Of a stretch of DNA of 64,000 nt, positions 35,582 to 45,600 are shown piece by piece; the first letter of the stretch is position 1; each line of letters starts with the position of its first letter. The stretch is from Vibrio pelagius (GTDB lineage: Bacteria > Pseudomonadota > Gammaproteobacteria > Enterobacterales > Vibrionaceae): NCBI RefSeq assembly GCF_024347575.1, contig NZ_AP025503.1:1674001-1738000 (forward strand), written 5' to 3'. The notes below the pieces were generated by a model that saw nothing but the letters and a program-made list of their open reading frames with translations, was not told the DNA's origin and did not search any database. The position numbers were made by a program, and so were the translations under genes.

Positions 35582-36340
35582 ATGGAATGGCTGATACTTT
35601 TTCTCGCTGGTGTGCTTGGTGGCATATTGAACTCCATTGCAGGTGGCGGCAGTTTTGTTACGTTCCCTGCTTTACTTTTTGTGGGCGTACCTCCGGTCGC
35701 TGCCAACGCAACCAATACCTTTGCTTCTTGTGCCGGTTACATAAGTGGGGCTTATGCATTAAAACAAGAGATTCTATCGGGCACAAAACAGCTTAAGTTG
35801 ACTTTGATTCTGAGTGTCTTGGGCGGTGCCATCGGTGCTTTCTTACTGCTACATACACCTGAGGCACTCTTTACCCAATCTGTTCCTTGGCTACTGCTAT
35901 TCGCAGCACTACTGTTTACCTTTGGCGGCCACATCAACAGCTTCATTAAAAAAGCGGCAAAAAAGCACAAACACGCAGGGAAAGCAGGCGCCTTCTTCTC
36001 TGCCCTATTGCTGCTTTTGGTATGTGTTTACGGCGGTTACTTCAATGCTGGTCTTGGTATTGTCACGCTAAGCTATCTTGCCTTAGCTGGTTATACCAAC
36101 ATCAATGTCATGAATGGGATTAAATTGTTGGTCTCAGCAAGCGCTTCAATGGCGGCCATTGTCTTGTTTATTGTTGATGGTTCAATTGATTGGAGTTCAG
36201 GACTTGTAGTCTTACTCGGTACACTGGTTGGTGGCTACTACTCTGCTCAGATATCACGCAACATTCCACAAAACTATGTTCGTAATAGCGTTATCGTTGC
36301 CAGTTTCTTGATCACCGCATACTTTTTCTACGCCAATTAA
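35582..36340 (+). CDS. TSUP (TauE/SafE) family membrane transporter
   Basis: The 252-aa protein has about eight membrane helices and the N-terminal family signature GVLGGILNSIAGGGSFVTFP with NATNTFASCAGY; the second half repeats it as GGYFNAGLGIVTLSYLAL. The family exports sulfite, sulfoacetate or other small organic acids, and the substrate is unknown here. TAGGAAC precedes the ATG. It follows the tct terminator, so it is probably expressed from its own promoter. Confidence 0.88.
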   Translation: MEWLILFLAGVLGGILNSIAGGGSFVTFPALLFVGVPPVAANATNTFASCAGYISGAYALKQEILSGTKQLKLTLILSVLGGAIGAFLLLHTPEALFTQSVPWLLLFAALLFTFGGHINSFIKKAAKKHKHAGKAGAFFSALLLLLVCVYGGYFNAGLGIVTLSYLALAGYTNINVMNGIKLLVSASASMAAIVLFIVDGSIDWSSGLVVLLGTLVGGYYSAQISRNIPQNYVRNSVIVASFLITAYFFYAN

Positions 36341-36543
36341 CCGGTTATTAAAAACCGCCAGATATGTCCTTTGCCTATAGGAGTTCGTTTTACTTTTGAG
36401 CGTTATACCAATCATGAAAATAGCATTCGCTGAATTTGTGAAGAGAATCTGATAATCACCTTGTTTGATATTAATTTAGATTAATTTTTATCCAGAGGTG
36501 CGATACTGACTGCGTAAAAGAAGCAAGCATATTAGGGGGCATT

Positions 36544-36735
36544 ATGAACATCAAACTCGGTCATGTTATGTCATCAAGCAGACTGATCTGCTTCATTGCA
36601 TTCTTAGCAGCAACCTTTGCGTGGATACTAAAAATGCCCGCTCTTTTTTCGGTTTCTGCTCTGTTTCTCGTCTTCAGCGCTGCAATCTACTTAAGTGATT
36701 TTATTAAGAATCAAAAGAAAAACCGCGAAGCCTGA
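36544..36735 (+). CDS. Small two-helix membrane protein, unknown function
   Basis: The 63-aa product has two predicted transmembrane helices (LICFIAFLAATFAWI; LFSVSALFLVFSAAIYL) and a basic C-terminal tail (KNQKKNREA). A strong AGGGGG Shine-Dalgarno before the ATG and a terminator downstream support real expression. I do not recognise the family. Confidence 0.65.
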   Translation: MNIKLGHVMSSSRLICFIAFLAATFAWILKMPALFSVSALFLVFSAAIYLSDFIKNQKKNREA

Positions 36736-36801
36736 GCAATCTCATTTCAACGCCACTGTTATGAGTCAACCTTATTTAGGACAGTTCAGTAGATAGTAAA
36801 G

Positions 36802-36827
36802 AAAAAGGAGCATGATGCTCCTTTTTT
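36802..36827. terminator. Bidirectional terminator
   Basis: AAAAAGGAGCAT and ATGCTCCTTTTTT form an almost loopless palindrome with A and T tracts on both sides, between the small membrane protein gene and the convergent VF530 gene. Confidence 0.85.
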
Positions 36828-36853
36828 GTATCTTGTTCAGTCCACCATAGCGA

Positions 36854-37270
36854 TTAACGGCGGAAATTACGTCCTTTACCACCAGAACGACGCGCTTTAA
36901 ATGAAGACGCGGCCTTAGCTTGAGATGCTAAGATAGACTCTACCGTCAGCTCCATCGGTTCTTTAGGCTCAAGCCCATGACGGAAAGTACGCGAACGCGG
37001 TGGCATTTGATACTCAAGATCAGACGCTTTAGGCATACGTTTGAAGCGGTACAAGTAAAAGTTCTCTACTTTCTCACGCGCCCACTGTGTTTTCTTTAAG
37101 TACTTCACCGCACTCGCAACAGACGGCTTCGTGTTAAAACAGTTCATGCGCATTGCTGCATCAAGTATTTCCCAACCGTAATGATCGACCAGCTCAGTGA
37201 TCATGGTTTCTAACTTTAAGCCATGCAGTGGGTTGTTTTTCTGCAGCTCAATTCTTTCTTCATCTGTCAT
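36854..37270 (-). CDS. VF530 family DNA-binding protein (DUF2132)
   Basis: The 138-aa protein has an N-terminal VF530/DUF2132 domain (about residues 11-75): NPLHGLKLETMITELVDHYGW, MNCFNTKPSVASAVKYLKKT, QWAREKVE. The basic C-terminal tail (FKARRSGGKGRNFRR) could contact nucleic acid. The family was named from a Vibrio fischeri structure; its role is unclear. The start follows AAGGT. Confidence 0.85.
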   Translation of the reverse strand: MTDEERIELQKNNPLHGLKLETMITELVDHYGWEILDAAMRMNCFNTKPSVASAVKYLKKTQWAREKVENFYLYRFKRMPKASDLEYQMPPRSRTFRHGLEPKEPMELTVESILASQAKAASSFKARRSGGKGRNFRR

Positions 37271-37840
37271 CGTCGTACCTTAAACAGAGCAAGTACTCTG
37301 CGTTAGTTCACCATCATCATAACGGTTGTTTACTTAGGTCAGCTTCCTGCATGCCTGTTACTGAAGGTAATGATGGCACAAAGCCTGTCACTCTCCTAAT
37401 TATCATCGATGGATATGTTTATTTATGGTCTGATCGCGTGAGAACTAACCGACACATCACTCAATAAGTCCGTTTTCTAATCCAAACATCCAACAATTCT
37501 GACTTCAGTACGTGGTTAGAACACATCTATTTCCGATACTGTCCACCCAACCTATTAATAATCATCGCATTTATTGAGCGTACTTTATGGAACCAACGTC
37601 GCTGTAAATACCCCTAATGGATTGGAAATCTAGATCGACATAACAAAAAAGCGAACCCAGTTAACAAAATAGATGATGCTCAAATGTAATAACCACATTT
37701 TTAGTGATGTATTTAGAATTTATAAGATGATGAGATTACAATTCATTAACAGGACTGGTATGTTCATATTCTTAAATATGAGAAATCAATAAGTCAAAGA
37801 AAAACAATTATATAATTATAAATAAAGGTCAGCCCCGCTC
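37271..37840. other. 570-bp intergenic region
   Basis: Divergent spacer between VF530 and the HD-GYP-like gene. The right half is very AT-rich and includes a short inverted repeat CATAT-tcttaa-ATATG near 37768, as expected of a promoter region. I see no gene, tRNA or known RNA. Confidence 0.5.
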
Positions 37841-38989
37841 ATGTTTGACTACTCCCAACTCAGTAAAATCGCAGCTAAAGATCAAGATATTACCTCCACA
37901 TTAGACGATCTTTTCCAGCTTGTGCGTTCGTTCTACCCGACGCTCTCGCGCCTTTCTATAGCTTTAACCAATGAAAACAAAGCTACCAATTACTTTGTTT
38001 CCGATGCCTTGTGCCAAGAAGCGAATGATAACTACATCGAATACAACATCAGACCAGAATCTTCCCTGAGAAAGATGTCTGAACTGCCTTCAATACGAGT
38101 TATCAATGACTTATCGACAATGAACCCCACACGACAAATTTGTCGCTTAATCGATATTGGACATCAAAGTAGCTACACCTCCCCAATCTACTATCGCGAC
38201 CAAAACCTTGGTTTTATCTTTATTAATGCCACCGCGATCGGTTTCTTCAATCAGAAAAGCATTCAAGCGGACATCGCGTACCTATCTCAACTTATCGCGA
38301 ACCTGTTTACTCGACTGCATGAGAGTCAAAAACACTTTCAAACTTCTCTCGCAATCGCCCTCAATATGGGCCATGCAAGAGATCCTGAAACCAAGGAGCA
38401 TTTGATTCGCATGGGACGTTACAGCGAAATACTGGCGCGCGCTATGTCAGAGCAAAAACCGGAAATCACCTATCAGTTCATTCATCGAATCCGTGTTTAT
38501 GCGCCTTTTCATGATATCGGTAAGTATCGTATCCCCGATCATGTACTTTTTAGTACCAAACGATTTACCGATGAAGACAGAGCCATAATGAATCAGCACA
38601 CGATTTTCGGTGAGGCTATGATTGACGATGTCGTCTCAATTTCAGATAACCACTCAATCTCACATGATGAAATACAGTTTCTGAAAAACATTATTCGACA
38701 TCACCACGAACGCTACGACGGAACGGGCTTACCTGACAGGCTATGTGGGACTCAGATTCCTCTAGAAGCGCGTATCGTTACTCTGGCAGATGTATTTGAT
38801 GCCTTGCTCAGCAAAAGAGCCTATAAATCGGAATGGGAACTTGATGATGTATTGGAGTACATCGAAGAAAACGTTGGCATAATGTTCGATCCAAACTGTG
38901 TTGATGCCCTTAAACAGAATCTCGATACCTGTATGGCAGTAAGGGAGCAGTTTTCGGACAAAGAAGAAGTCACTAGCTTTCAAGCATAG
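37841..38989 (+). CDS. GAF-like/HD-GYP-type phosphodiesterase
   Basis: The 382-aa cytosolic protein has an N-terminal GAF-like sensory region (about 15-165) and a C-terminal HD domain of the HD-GYP class (about 170-360). It keeps the metal-binding HDIGK near residue 225, QHTIFGE and HHHERYDGTG near 288. The eponymous GYP reads GLP (DGTGLPD). It probably hydrolyses c-di-GMP, opposing cyclases such as the TPR-GGDEF protein encoded at 16009-18081. Monocistronic; AAAGGT upstream of the ATG is a modest ribosome site. Confidence 0.87.
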   Translation: MFDYSQLSKIAAKDQDITSTLDDLFQLVRSFYPTLSRLSIALTNENKATNYFVSDALCQEANDNYIEYNIRPESSLRKMSELPSIRVINDLSTMNPTRQICRLIDIGHQSSYTSPIYYRDQNLGFIFINATAIGFFNQKSIQADIAYLSQLIANLFTRLHESQKHFQTSLAIALNMGHARDPETKEHLIRMGRYSEILARAMSEQKPEITYQFIHRIRVYAPFHDIGKYRIPDHVLFSTKRFTDEDRAIMNQHTIFGEAMIDDVVSISDNHSISHDEIQFLKNIIRHHHERYDGTGLPDRLCGTQIPLEARIVTLADVFDALLSKRAYKSEWELDDVLEYIEENVGIMFDPNCVDALKQNLDTCMAVREQFSDKEEVTSFQA

Positions 38990-39175
38990 TTTTCCACCCA
39001 GTAGACACTAAGAAGTCGCACTGGAAAGCGACTCTTGTCGATATGGCGTTTCGATAGCAACGATTCTCGAATCCAAAGCTGTTATCGGGCGCTTTATCCA
39101 GTTAAGAATCGTCATTATCTATTTAAGCTGTTATCGCTAATGGAAGCGAGGTAACTTCCCATACTCCAAAAACAA

Positions 39176-39202
39176 CAAAGCCCCGCATAATGCGAGGCTT
39201 TG
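39176..39202 (-). terminator. Terminator after tRNA-Val
   Basis: CAAAGCCcCGCAT / ATGCGaGGCTTTG hairpin. Read on the minus strand it follows the tRNA 3' end by about 10 bp and is followed by a T-rich tract. Confidence 0.85.
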
Positions 39203-39212
39203 TTTTGATATA

Positions 39213-39289
39213 TGGTGGATCCGGGCGAACTCGAATCGCCGACCCCCGCCATGTCAAGGCGGTACTCTAACCAACTGAGCTACGGATCC
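39213..39289 (-). tRNA. tRNA-Val (anticodon GAC)
   Basis: A complete 77-nt cloverleaf on the minus strand: acceptor GGATCCG/CGGATCC, D arm with AGCTCAGTTGGTTAGAG, anticodon stem CCGCC/GGCGG with loop TTGACAT (anticodon GAC), T arm GGCGA/TTCGAGT/TCGCC and encoded CCA. It closely resembles E. coli valV/valW tRNAs. It is the intact partner of the truncated copy next to it. Confidence 0.97.
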
Positions 39290-39325
39290 AAAATGTTCTA
39301 CGTTGCATTGTAATGCAGTAAGGGA

Positions 39326-39371
39326 TGGTGGGTCCGGGCGAACTCGAATCGCCGACCCCTACCATGTCAAG
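39326..39371 (-). pseudogene. 3' half of a second tRNA-Val, presumed integration junction
   Basis: These 46 bp match the intact tRNA-Val from the anticodon loop (CTTGACATGG) through the T arm and CCA end with few changes, then similarity stops abruptly at the anticodon stem. The 5' half (acceptor, D arm) is missing. Two tandem tRNA-Val genes, the upstream one split by an element that recombined at the anticodon loop, would explain this. It lies immediately to the left of the recombinase operon. Confidence 0.9.
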
Positions 39372-39577
39372 ACACCTAATTAATGGTTATAGAAAATATA
39401 AGTCACTGCAAACACTATAAATCAACACTTTAGCTTGAAAATGACCTCTACCTGTAATAGGTTAATATCTAACCAGCTGATATATGGGCACAACATGGTC
39501 ACATATTTCAAAGTTCCTATATCGGACATATTCTGACCTGCTTTTTTTCAATAAAGCAATTTGAGTGGACGTGTAGT
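39372..39577. other. Junction-proximal region before recombinase operon
   Basis: AT-rich 206 bp between the tRNA fragment and the recombinase operon. It holds an inverted repeat GGTTA-atatc-TAACC at 39460-39474. It is a plausible site for arm-type recombinase binding and for the operon promoter; neither is proven. Confidence 0.4.
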
Positions 39578-40144
39578 ATGGACATGCAAGAGAAGTTTCA
39601 CCGTGATTTATTTAAGCAAACAACATGGCAAGAGGTCAGCGTCAAGCAGCTTGTTACTGACGAAATTCTTGCTAGCTTCTACGAAAAAGCCAATCCAATT
39701 TCTTTGCTTCGCAATCAACCAAACCATCAGCATCATCCGACATATTTATTCAACTTACTCGCACTACAATCACCCATAATTTGCTACTCATTTCGTCGGC
39801 ACTATCGCTACCTTGCAGGCTCGTTCACTATCGAAAAACTGCGTGATGCCATCGCCAAAAATGAACTCCCTGCCGATAAAGAAATACCTGTTTTTGTTCT
39901 CCATAAAAAACCAAATAGCGAGCTACGAAAGCAAATTATTCAGTTCGATTTAACCAATAATCTCATCGATAAATGCTTCATCAGTGACACGAAAAAAATC
40001 AGTATTTTGTTACGAAATTGGTTTCAAAAAGACGAAGGTAAGCGGAGCATTTTTCAGTCGCAGGAATGGCTAAATCTCTATCCCAATTTGAATACTGCAG
40101 AGAAAACCGCAGCGTATTTATCTATATCCAAAAAAGACCTATGA
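39578..40144 (+). CDS. 188-aa protein, first gene of recombinase operon
   Basis: I do not firmly recognise this protein. The central part (FRRHYRYLAGSFTIEKL followed by EIPVFVLHKKP) is faintly like ParB/Srx-type nuclease-fold proteins, and the overall charge is mildly basic, but no catalytic motif is certain. It ends 8 bp before the 830-aa recombinase-like gene, which in turn overlaps the 1059-aa recombinase, so it is probably an accessory factor of the same recombination system. The ribosome site is weak. The first gene of some other multi-recombinase elements is likewise small and poorly characterised. Confidence 0.6.
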   Translation: MDMQEKFHRDLFKQTTWQEVSVKQLVTDEILASFYEKANPISLLRNQPNHQHHPTYLFNLLALQSPIICYSFRRHYRYLAGSFTIEKLRDAIAKNELPADKEIPVFVLHKKPNSELRKQIIQFDLTNNLIDKCFISDTKKISILLRNWFQKDEGKRSIFQSQEWLNLYPNLNTAEKTAAYLSISKKDL

Positions 40145-40152
40145 GGTGACCA

Positions 40153-42645
40153 ATGGATGAGTTAACCGAAGGCAAAATTGCACAACTTTTTCCAAGGGCG
40201 CCTATAGAAATCGTAAGGTTATGGCTGCCGGTTTTGGAAGCCATAGAATGCCCTTCCAATTTTCGCTCTCTTCGGTTTGTCATTCACACTCTCGATATCA
40301 GTGCTCAACTTGAACCTCAGCTCTTTAGCCAAACATTCGGTGTTCCCTACGACTTAATTGACGCGTTGTTCTCCATTACCTCCGAGCCCAACACAAAACA
40401 ATTTGAAGAATACTCCAACACAACGCTAGCGCATGGGTCGAAAGGCGATAAGCCCATCTACTCACTATTATTTGAGTTTCATCGAATCATCGATGCTCAA
40501 CTTGCCGAAACTTTGCTCGTTTTTCTCGACCACTACGCGCACCATGAAGCAGAAATTACTTCGCGAAATAAAGCCGAGCCCACATTGAGTTCGCTCCGCC
40601 TCCTGTATCCAGATCAGAAATTCACCCCATCTTATCTTGCAGGTCGAAACCCTAACGAAATTGCAAATCAACTTCTGCATTTTAAGAATGAACTGTTATC
40701 CGGTGATAGACATGAAGAAAACTGGAACAAGAACATGCGTGGGCGTATTTGGAACCTCATTCATTTTTACCAAGTCAATTGGTCTGACCGACATAAGCGG
40801 TCCAGAAAGTCCAAGCAAGCACTCCGAGGCTCCTATCGTCGCAATAAGCCTGAGAGACTAATTGGAAGTGATCATTTAACTACCTACTCGTTAAAAAAAC
40901 TCTCATTTTCCGAAGAGTATCTGAACAACGGCGTCTCACCGTTTGAAGACCTCCCTCCTCTCTCAGTTGTCAATAACGAGATACTTGATACGCCTAGGCC
41001 TGCCCATGAAATACCGGATATATCAGTAATAAGGGACGGTCAGAAAAACAAAGACAAAAATCGAAGCATTAACAAGTCGGTTACGCAGTCTCACAACATC
41101 ACCGTATTATCACGAAATGTCTTACAACCGCATGAACTCAACTACCTTCTTAACGAGCTGGTCTCTTCTAGAGCTGGTAATATCGACGGTATAGATAAAA
41201 ATAAGTTGCGTTGTATTGCACTAATCTGTCTATTGTTTTCTCGAGAGCTCGAAGACGTACTAAACCTTCAGGTATCAACGAAGGGTGCCGCACCAAAAAC
41301 CGGCTTTCACCTTCGCTCCCTGAAAACTGGGGCATTTAATACCTCATTCAAGTCAACAACACTTCGCACTGAACACAGTGAAAGCCCCAACCTGCGTAAA
41401 GCCCGATCTCTGCTAGCCGTTTCGCTTCCTCCTGAACTAGTACAAAGACTTAAATCAGCGGTCCTACAAGACGGCACTATTCGAGACAATTCAGGCACGA
41501 AAGAAAAAGTGTTAAAGGCACTACAAAAACTCATTGAAACACTTAACCGAAAACATCACTGCCAAATCAGCTTGAAGCGCATTGAAAATCATCTTAAGAA
41601 CTATGTAATTGCCACCGAGCGGTTTGACCCAGTCTTATTAGAGCCACTGATCGGCAAAGAGATCTATTACACTCGCTCCCCGCGTCACTACGCGTGGTAC
41701 GACCACGTAGAATTGAATCAGTTTGTTCAGCAGCTTTGGCAACAAGCATTTCCGACATTGCCATTCCAATACCAAGCTGAGTTCGTGTCTACAGATGTGA
41801 GCGATGACGATATCACCGGCTTTGGGTCAGAATTTACACCTAAACTAGCAGTGCTAAAGCAATTAGCCTCAACCCTTAGACTAGAACTTAGCAAGTGGAA
41901 GTCCTTCGATGCGTCTAGCTCACTCAATAGCATCATTGACTACCACAACGCCTACACCTTACATACCATCTATATGCTTCTGTGTGGGACTGGTTACCGA
42001 GCTGTATCTAATCCTTTACCCAGCTTTAGCTTTGCACTGATGCGCTACAACGCTATTTGTATTTCAGACAAAGACAGCGCGCTCACCTTCTCTCATATGC
42101 GCGTTATCGCCTGTCCGGCAACATTAAAAGCCCAGCTTAAACATTATCAACACCACCTAGACGCAGTCGCACGTTTGCTCTCGCACAATCGCACTTATGA
42201 TTCGAATCAACTCCGCTGGCACCGCTCAGCCTTGCGTTTTATCGAAATGACTTCAAAAAATGCGAGGTTAGACTGGCACTTTTCAGCCAAAAACTCTCAG
42301 AAGAATGACGGGCTCTTCTTGTTTTTTGAACACAATGAGAATGGAGAGCTAAAGTCCGTCAATGCTTATCCCACGACAATACGCCGACAGTCTAGTCAAT
42401 TACCCCAACTTCCACTGAATTTTGGGCGTCATTATCTTCGACGATATCTGCAGATAAATGATGTACCCCAAGAGCTTATAAAGCTTCAAATGGGCCACTG
42501 GGTCACAGGTGAAAACCCGCTTGAAGGTTTCTCTTCGCTTTGCATGACTGAGGCCATTAATGACCTACTTCCCAAACTTGATAAGATGATGAATGAGATT
42601 GGCTGGGAGTCTATACCATCGGCATTGACAAGGAAGCGCCAATGA
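40153..42645 (+). CDS. Large tyrosine-recombinase-fold protein, nucleophile apparently missing
   Basis: The 830-aa protein has a C-terminal tyrosine-recombinase catalytic fold (about 560-815): Arg 616 (CGTGYRAV), His 760 and Arg 763 (GRHYLRR), and His 782 (MGHW). In the related 1059-aa partner the nucleophilic Tyr lies nine residues after this His; here that position is Glu 791, and the nearest aromatic is Phe 793. The roughly 550-residue N-terminal part is not recognised. It overlaps the next gene by 4 bp (ATGA), implying coupled translation. It may be a structural or target-recognition subunit working with the active partner, as inferred for recombinase-fold proteins in other multi-integrase elements. 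The missing Tyr is read directly; the role is inference. Confidence 0.8.
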   Translation: MDELTEGKIAQLFPRAPIEIVRLWLPVLEAIECPSNFRSLRFVIHTLDISAQLEPQLFSQTFGVPYDLIDALFSITSEPNTKQFEEYSNTTLAHGSKGDKPIYSLLFEFHRIIDAQLAETLLVFLDHYAHHEAEITSRNKAEPTLSSLRLLYPDQKFTPSYLAGRNPNEIANQLLHFKNELLSGDRHEENWNKNMRGRIWNLIHFYQVNWSDRHKRSRKSKQALRGSYRRNKPERLIGSDHLTTYSLKKLSFSEEYLNNGVSPFEDLPPLSVVNNEILDTPRPAHEIPDISVIRDGQKNKDKNRSINKSVTQSHNITVLSRNVLQPHELNYLLNELVSSRAGNIDGIDKNKLRCIALICLLFSRELEDVLNLQVSTKGAAPKTGFHLRSLKTGAFNTSFKSTTLRTEHSESPNLRKARSLLAVSLPPELVQRLKSAVLQDGTIRDNSGTKEKVLKALQKLIETLNRKHHCQISLKRIENHLKNYVIATERFDPVLLEPLIGKEIYYTRSPRHYAWYDHVELNQFVQQLWQQAFPTLPFQYQAEFVSTDVSDDDITGFGSEFTPKLAVLKQLASTLRLELSKWKSFDASSSLNSIIDYHNAYTLHTIYMLLCGTGYRAVSNPLPSFSFALMRYNAICISDKDSALTFSHMRVIACPATLKAQLKHYQHHLDAVARLLSHNRTYDSNQLRWHRSALRFIEMTSKNARLDWHFSAKNSQKNDGLFLFFEHNENGELKSVNAYPTTIRRQSSQLPQLPLNFGRHYLRRYLQINDVPQELIKLQMGHWVTGENPLEGFSSLCMTEAINDLLPKLDKMMNEIGWESIPSALTRKRQ

Positions 42646-45600
42646 CAACATCTCGCACAGCAAAATTACGAATGGACGGAATGAAAGCCGAGTTCAAAGC
42701 TCAAGCTTTGCAAGAGTTCAACCATTATGTCGAACGACACCCACTGACAAAAGACAGTGAAGCAGAAAGAATCAAGATAATCGACAAAGTGTATAACCAC
42801 ACCGTCTCACTAGCTCGGCACAAAGACAACTGCATAACGCAAGAATCCCTAGCTAGCATTCAGAAGAAACTACCCAATGAAGAACCCTATTTATCCCTAT
42901 TTCATTCGGTTCTCAATCTTCTGATTTTCTACATAGAACGCAAAACAGGCATACGCGCGCCGGAACTGGCGATGACCACGACGCTCAAGCAAGAGGTACC
43001 TGTATTAACACCCGACACCTTTCTGAATTCAGAGCTTGCCGCGTCAATCTATGACCTCATCGAGTCCAAAAGTGCACTGAAAGCCTATATCAGTGAACCC
43101 ACGCGAAACTCAGGGTTCCTTATTCTGTGGCTGATACTCAAAGAGGGTATAAGCAAAGAAAAAGATATTTTACCCATACTACGCAGTCATGAACCGCTAT
43201 ATCGTATTGAAAGTCATTGTTTTTACAAGACGACTAAAGCACGTCGATTCTTGCTATCTAAAAAAGCGGAATTTTTACTCCAGGTTTGGTATCAATCAGA
43301 CTACCCCGCCTCTCATAACGCTACAAAAATAGTTCAAAAGTACTTGGTGGCTCACCACCTACTCTCTGCTCACCACTCTCTGGGTATCGTTTCGCTACGA
43401 CAGATGCTCAAACTCGAGTATGTGATGACACGAAGCAACATCGAGTTTAAGCTCTACAATCAGCGCCTCCCCAATTCGTTATTGAGTGACCATACCCTTG
43501 CCCGCTTATTCACCGGTCGCCGGATACATCATTCCCAAGAAGATACCACCGAATTAAAAACGACTGTGCGTCAGCAAAGACATTGGTTATCTGGCTTCAG
43601 TGCTGGAGAAGGTAAGATTCGAAAACGAGTCGATCAAGACATTGCCCAGCTGACAGCAAAAGAGCAAATCGACATAGTGTCCTATTTTACTGGCAAGTTA
43701 GCTAGCGCCTCGCCAAAAGATGCCAGTAAGGTATCGACTAAGGTACTCGCCACTCTACAAATACGGTTAGAAGACAAACATAAAATCCGCGCCATGCCAT
43801 TTTGTTGGCTTGTGCTTTCATGGTTGTATCACTTGCTTAAAAATGGCGGAAAATTTAAATCCACACTGAGGCTAAACACCATCAAGGATTACGTTTCAGC
43901 CGTGTCTTCGTCCTTTATTTCTGAGTTCTATGGCTGCGATCCGGAAAAGATGAACGAAATCGATTGGGCAGAAAAGTTCAATATTGTCATTGAGTCTATC
44001 GCCTCACCACAGCGTAAAGCGTATGTTGCCTATTTTGCAGAGTTTCTGATTGACAGTAATTTGGTACCCAACCTATGTTTATCCGACATCGATGTGCCAG
44101 CTTCGGAACACAATGTCGACGCGAATATTATTTCCCATTTTGAAGCAGACAACATCATCTCAGCACTGGAAAAGTCCAAGCATCGGAGAGCTGAGCTTGC
44201 CCAAACGTTATTTGTCTTTGGTTTCTTCCTCGGATTGCGCCGGAATGAAATCAAAGGGTTACAGTTCAAAGATTTTCACCACGAAAGCAATGAACACCAT
44301 ACCTTGCATATCCGGCCCAACAAATATCGACTGCTCAAGACCACCGATGGTTCTAGAAACTTGCCAGTCGAAAGTCTCCTTCCTGCGGCACACCTAGAGA
44401 AACTGCTTAGTTTAGTTGAAAGATCAAAATTAAAGCACATGTCGTTTGATAACCTGATTTTCCATCACTACACAGATAAAGACTTAAACGATGCGTTTAA
44501 ACTCCTTACGGATGTTATGAGGGGTGTGACCGGTGATGAGACTCTGCGCTTTCACCATTGCCGCCACTCCTTTGCGAATTGGGTCCTGTGCCTACTTTAT
44601 AATTTGAAGCAAACGCACTCTTGGCCGTTTCTTGAACACAATTATTTTTCTTCGGAGCGAGCTGAACAACTTCGTTGCCGGCTCCAGATAAGACAAAATA
44701 CTCGTAAACAGTTTTGGGCAGTGGCACAACTATTAGGGCATGCAAGCCCCGGCGCGACGACGTCGTCTTACTTTCATCTCTCTGATATATTTCATCGCAC
44801 ATACTATGCCAGCTACTTGACTGAGCTCTACGCGATACGTCAATTCTGGGGACAAGGCACCGTTCTAGACAGTGATGGCAATATTAAACTAAAGCCAAAC
44901 CAACAGAGCGTTGCTAAGCGATACCAACCAGAAGTTAAGTTGCTCTCAGCGCCTCAATCACCATTTGATAGCAGCGAATTCGACCCACCAAAAGTTGACC
45001 ATGTTAAAGTTGACCATGTTAACAAAGAATTATCGCTAGAAGTCATTTGGCGAGTTATTCGCAGGAATGCAGAAGGCCAAAGTACACGCACCATTTCTAA
45101 TGAAATGAACATCTCCGTTGAATTGGTCAAGCATATCCTGCAAACAGATAAGGAACTAACGCTTCGAACTCAACGTCGGTCGAAGCATAATGCGAAGCCG
45201 TACGTTAACTACCATTCAATGCTGAAGCCAAACACAATAGAAACCTCGAAATGGGTCACGGCCTTCGATAGCAAACGAGATGAACTCAGCTCCACGCTTA
45301 AGTTAGATTTACTTTTGCAGGGGATTAACGCCTTGGTTGGCTCAAAAGACGCGAAAGTTAGAACTTCGGATAAAGACTTTGCGCTTACACTCATCAAGCT
45401 CGTTGAGACTCTTTCTGTTCCCAGTCAAATCGTCGAGATAAAGTGGTATATGGAAAACGCTCCTCTCGCTGATTTAAGTCAAATCGAAGTTTACTTCCCA
45501 CATATAGCCTTTTGGTTACGTGTGTTAGAAGACAAGATAGGGCTCGATAAAAGCTGCTTTTCTATTATCCTTCCCAAGCAACTAAGCACGTTTAAAGCTG

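Noticed and set aside
39301..39371. Second functional tRNA gene next to tRNA-Val
   Set aside because: Only the anticodon-loop-to-CCA half is present; acceptor 5' strand and D arm are absent.
39561..39779. Alternative 72-aa frame at the start of the recombinase operon
   Set aside because: Overlaps the longer 188-aa frame that abuts the next operon gene; no independent support.
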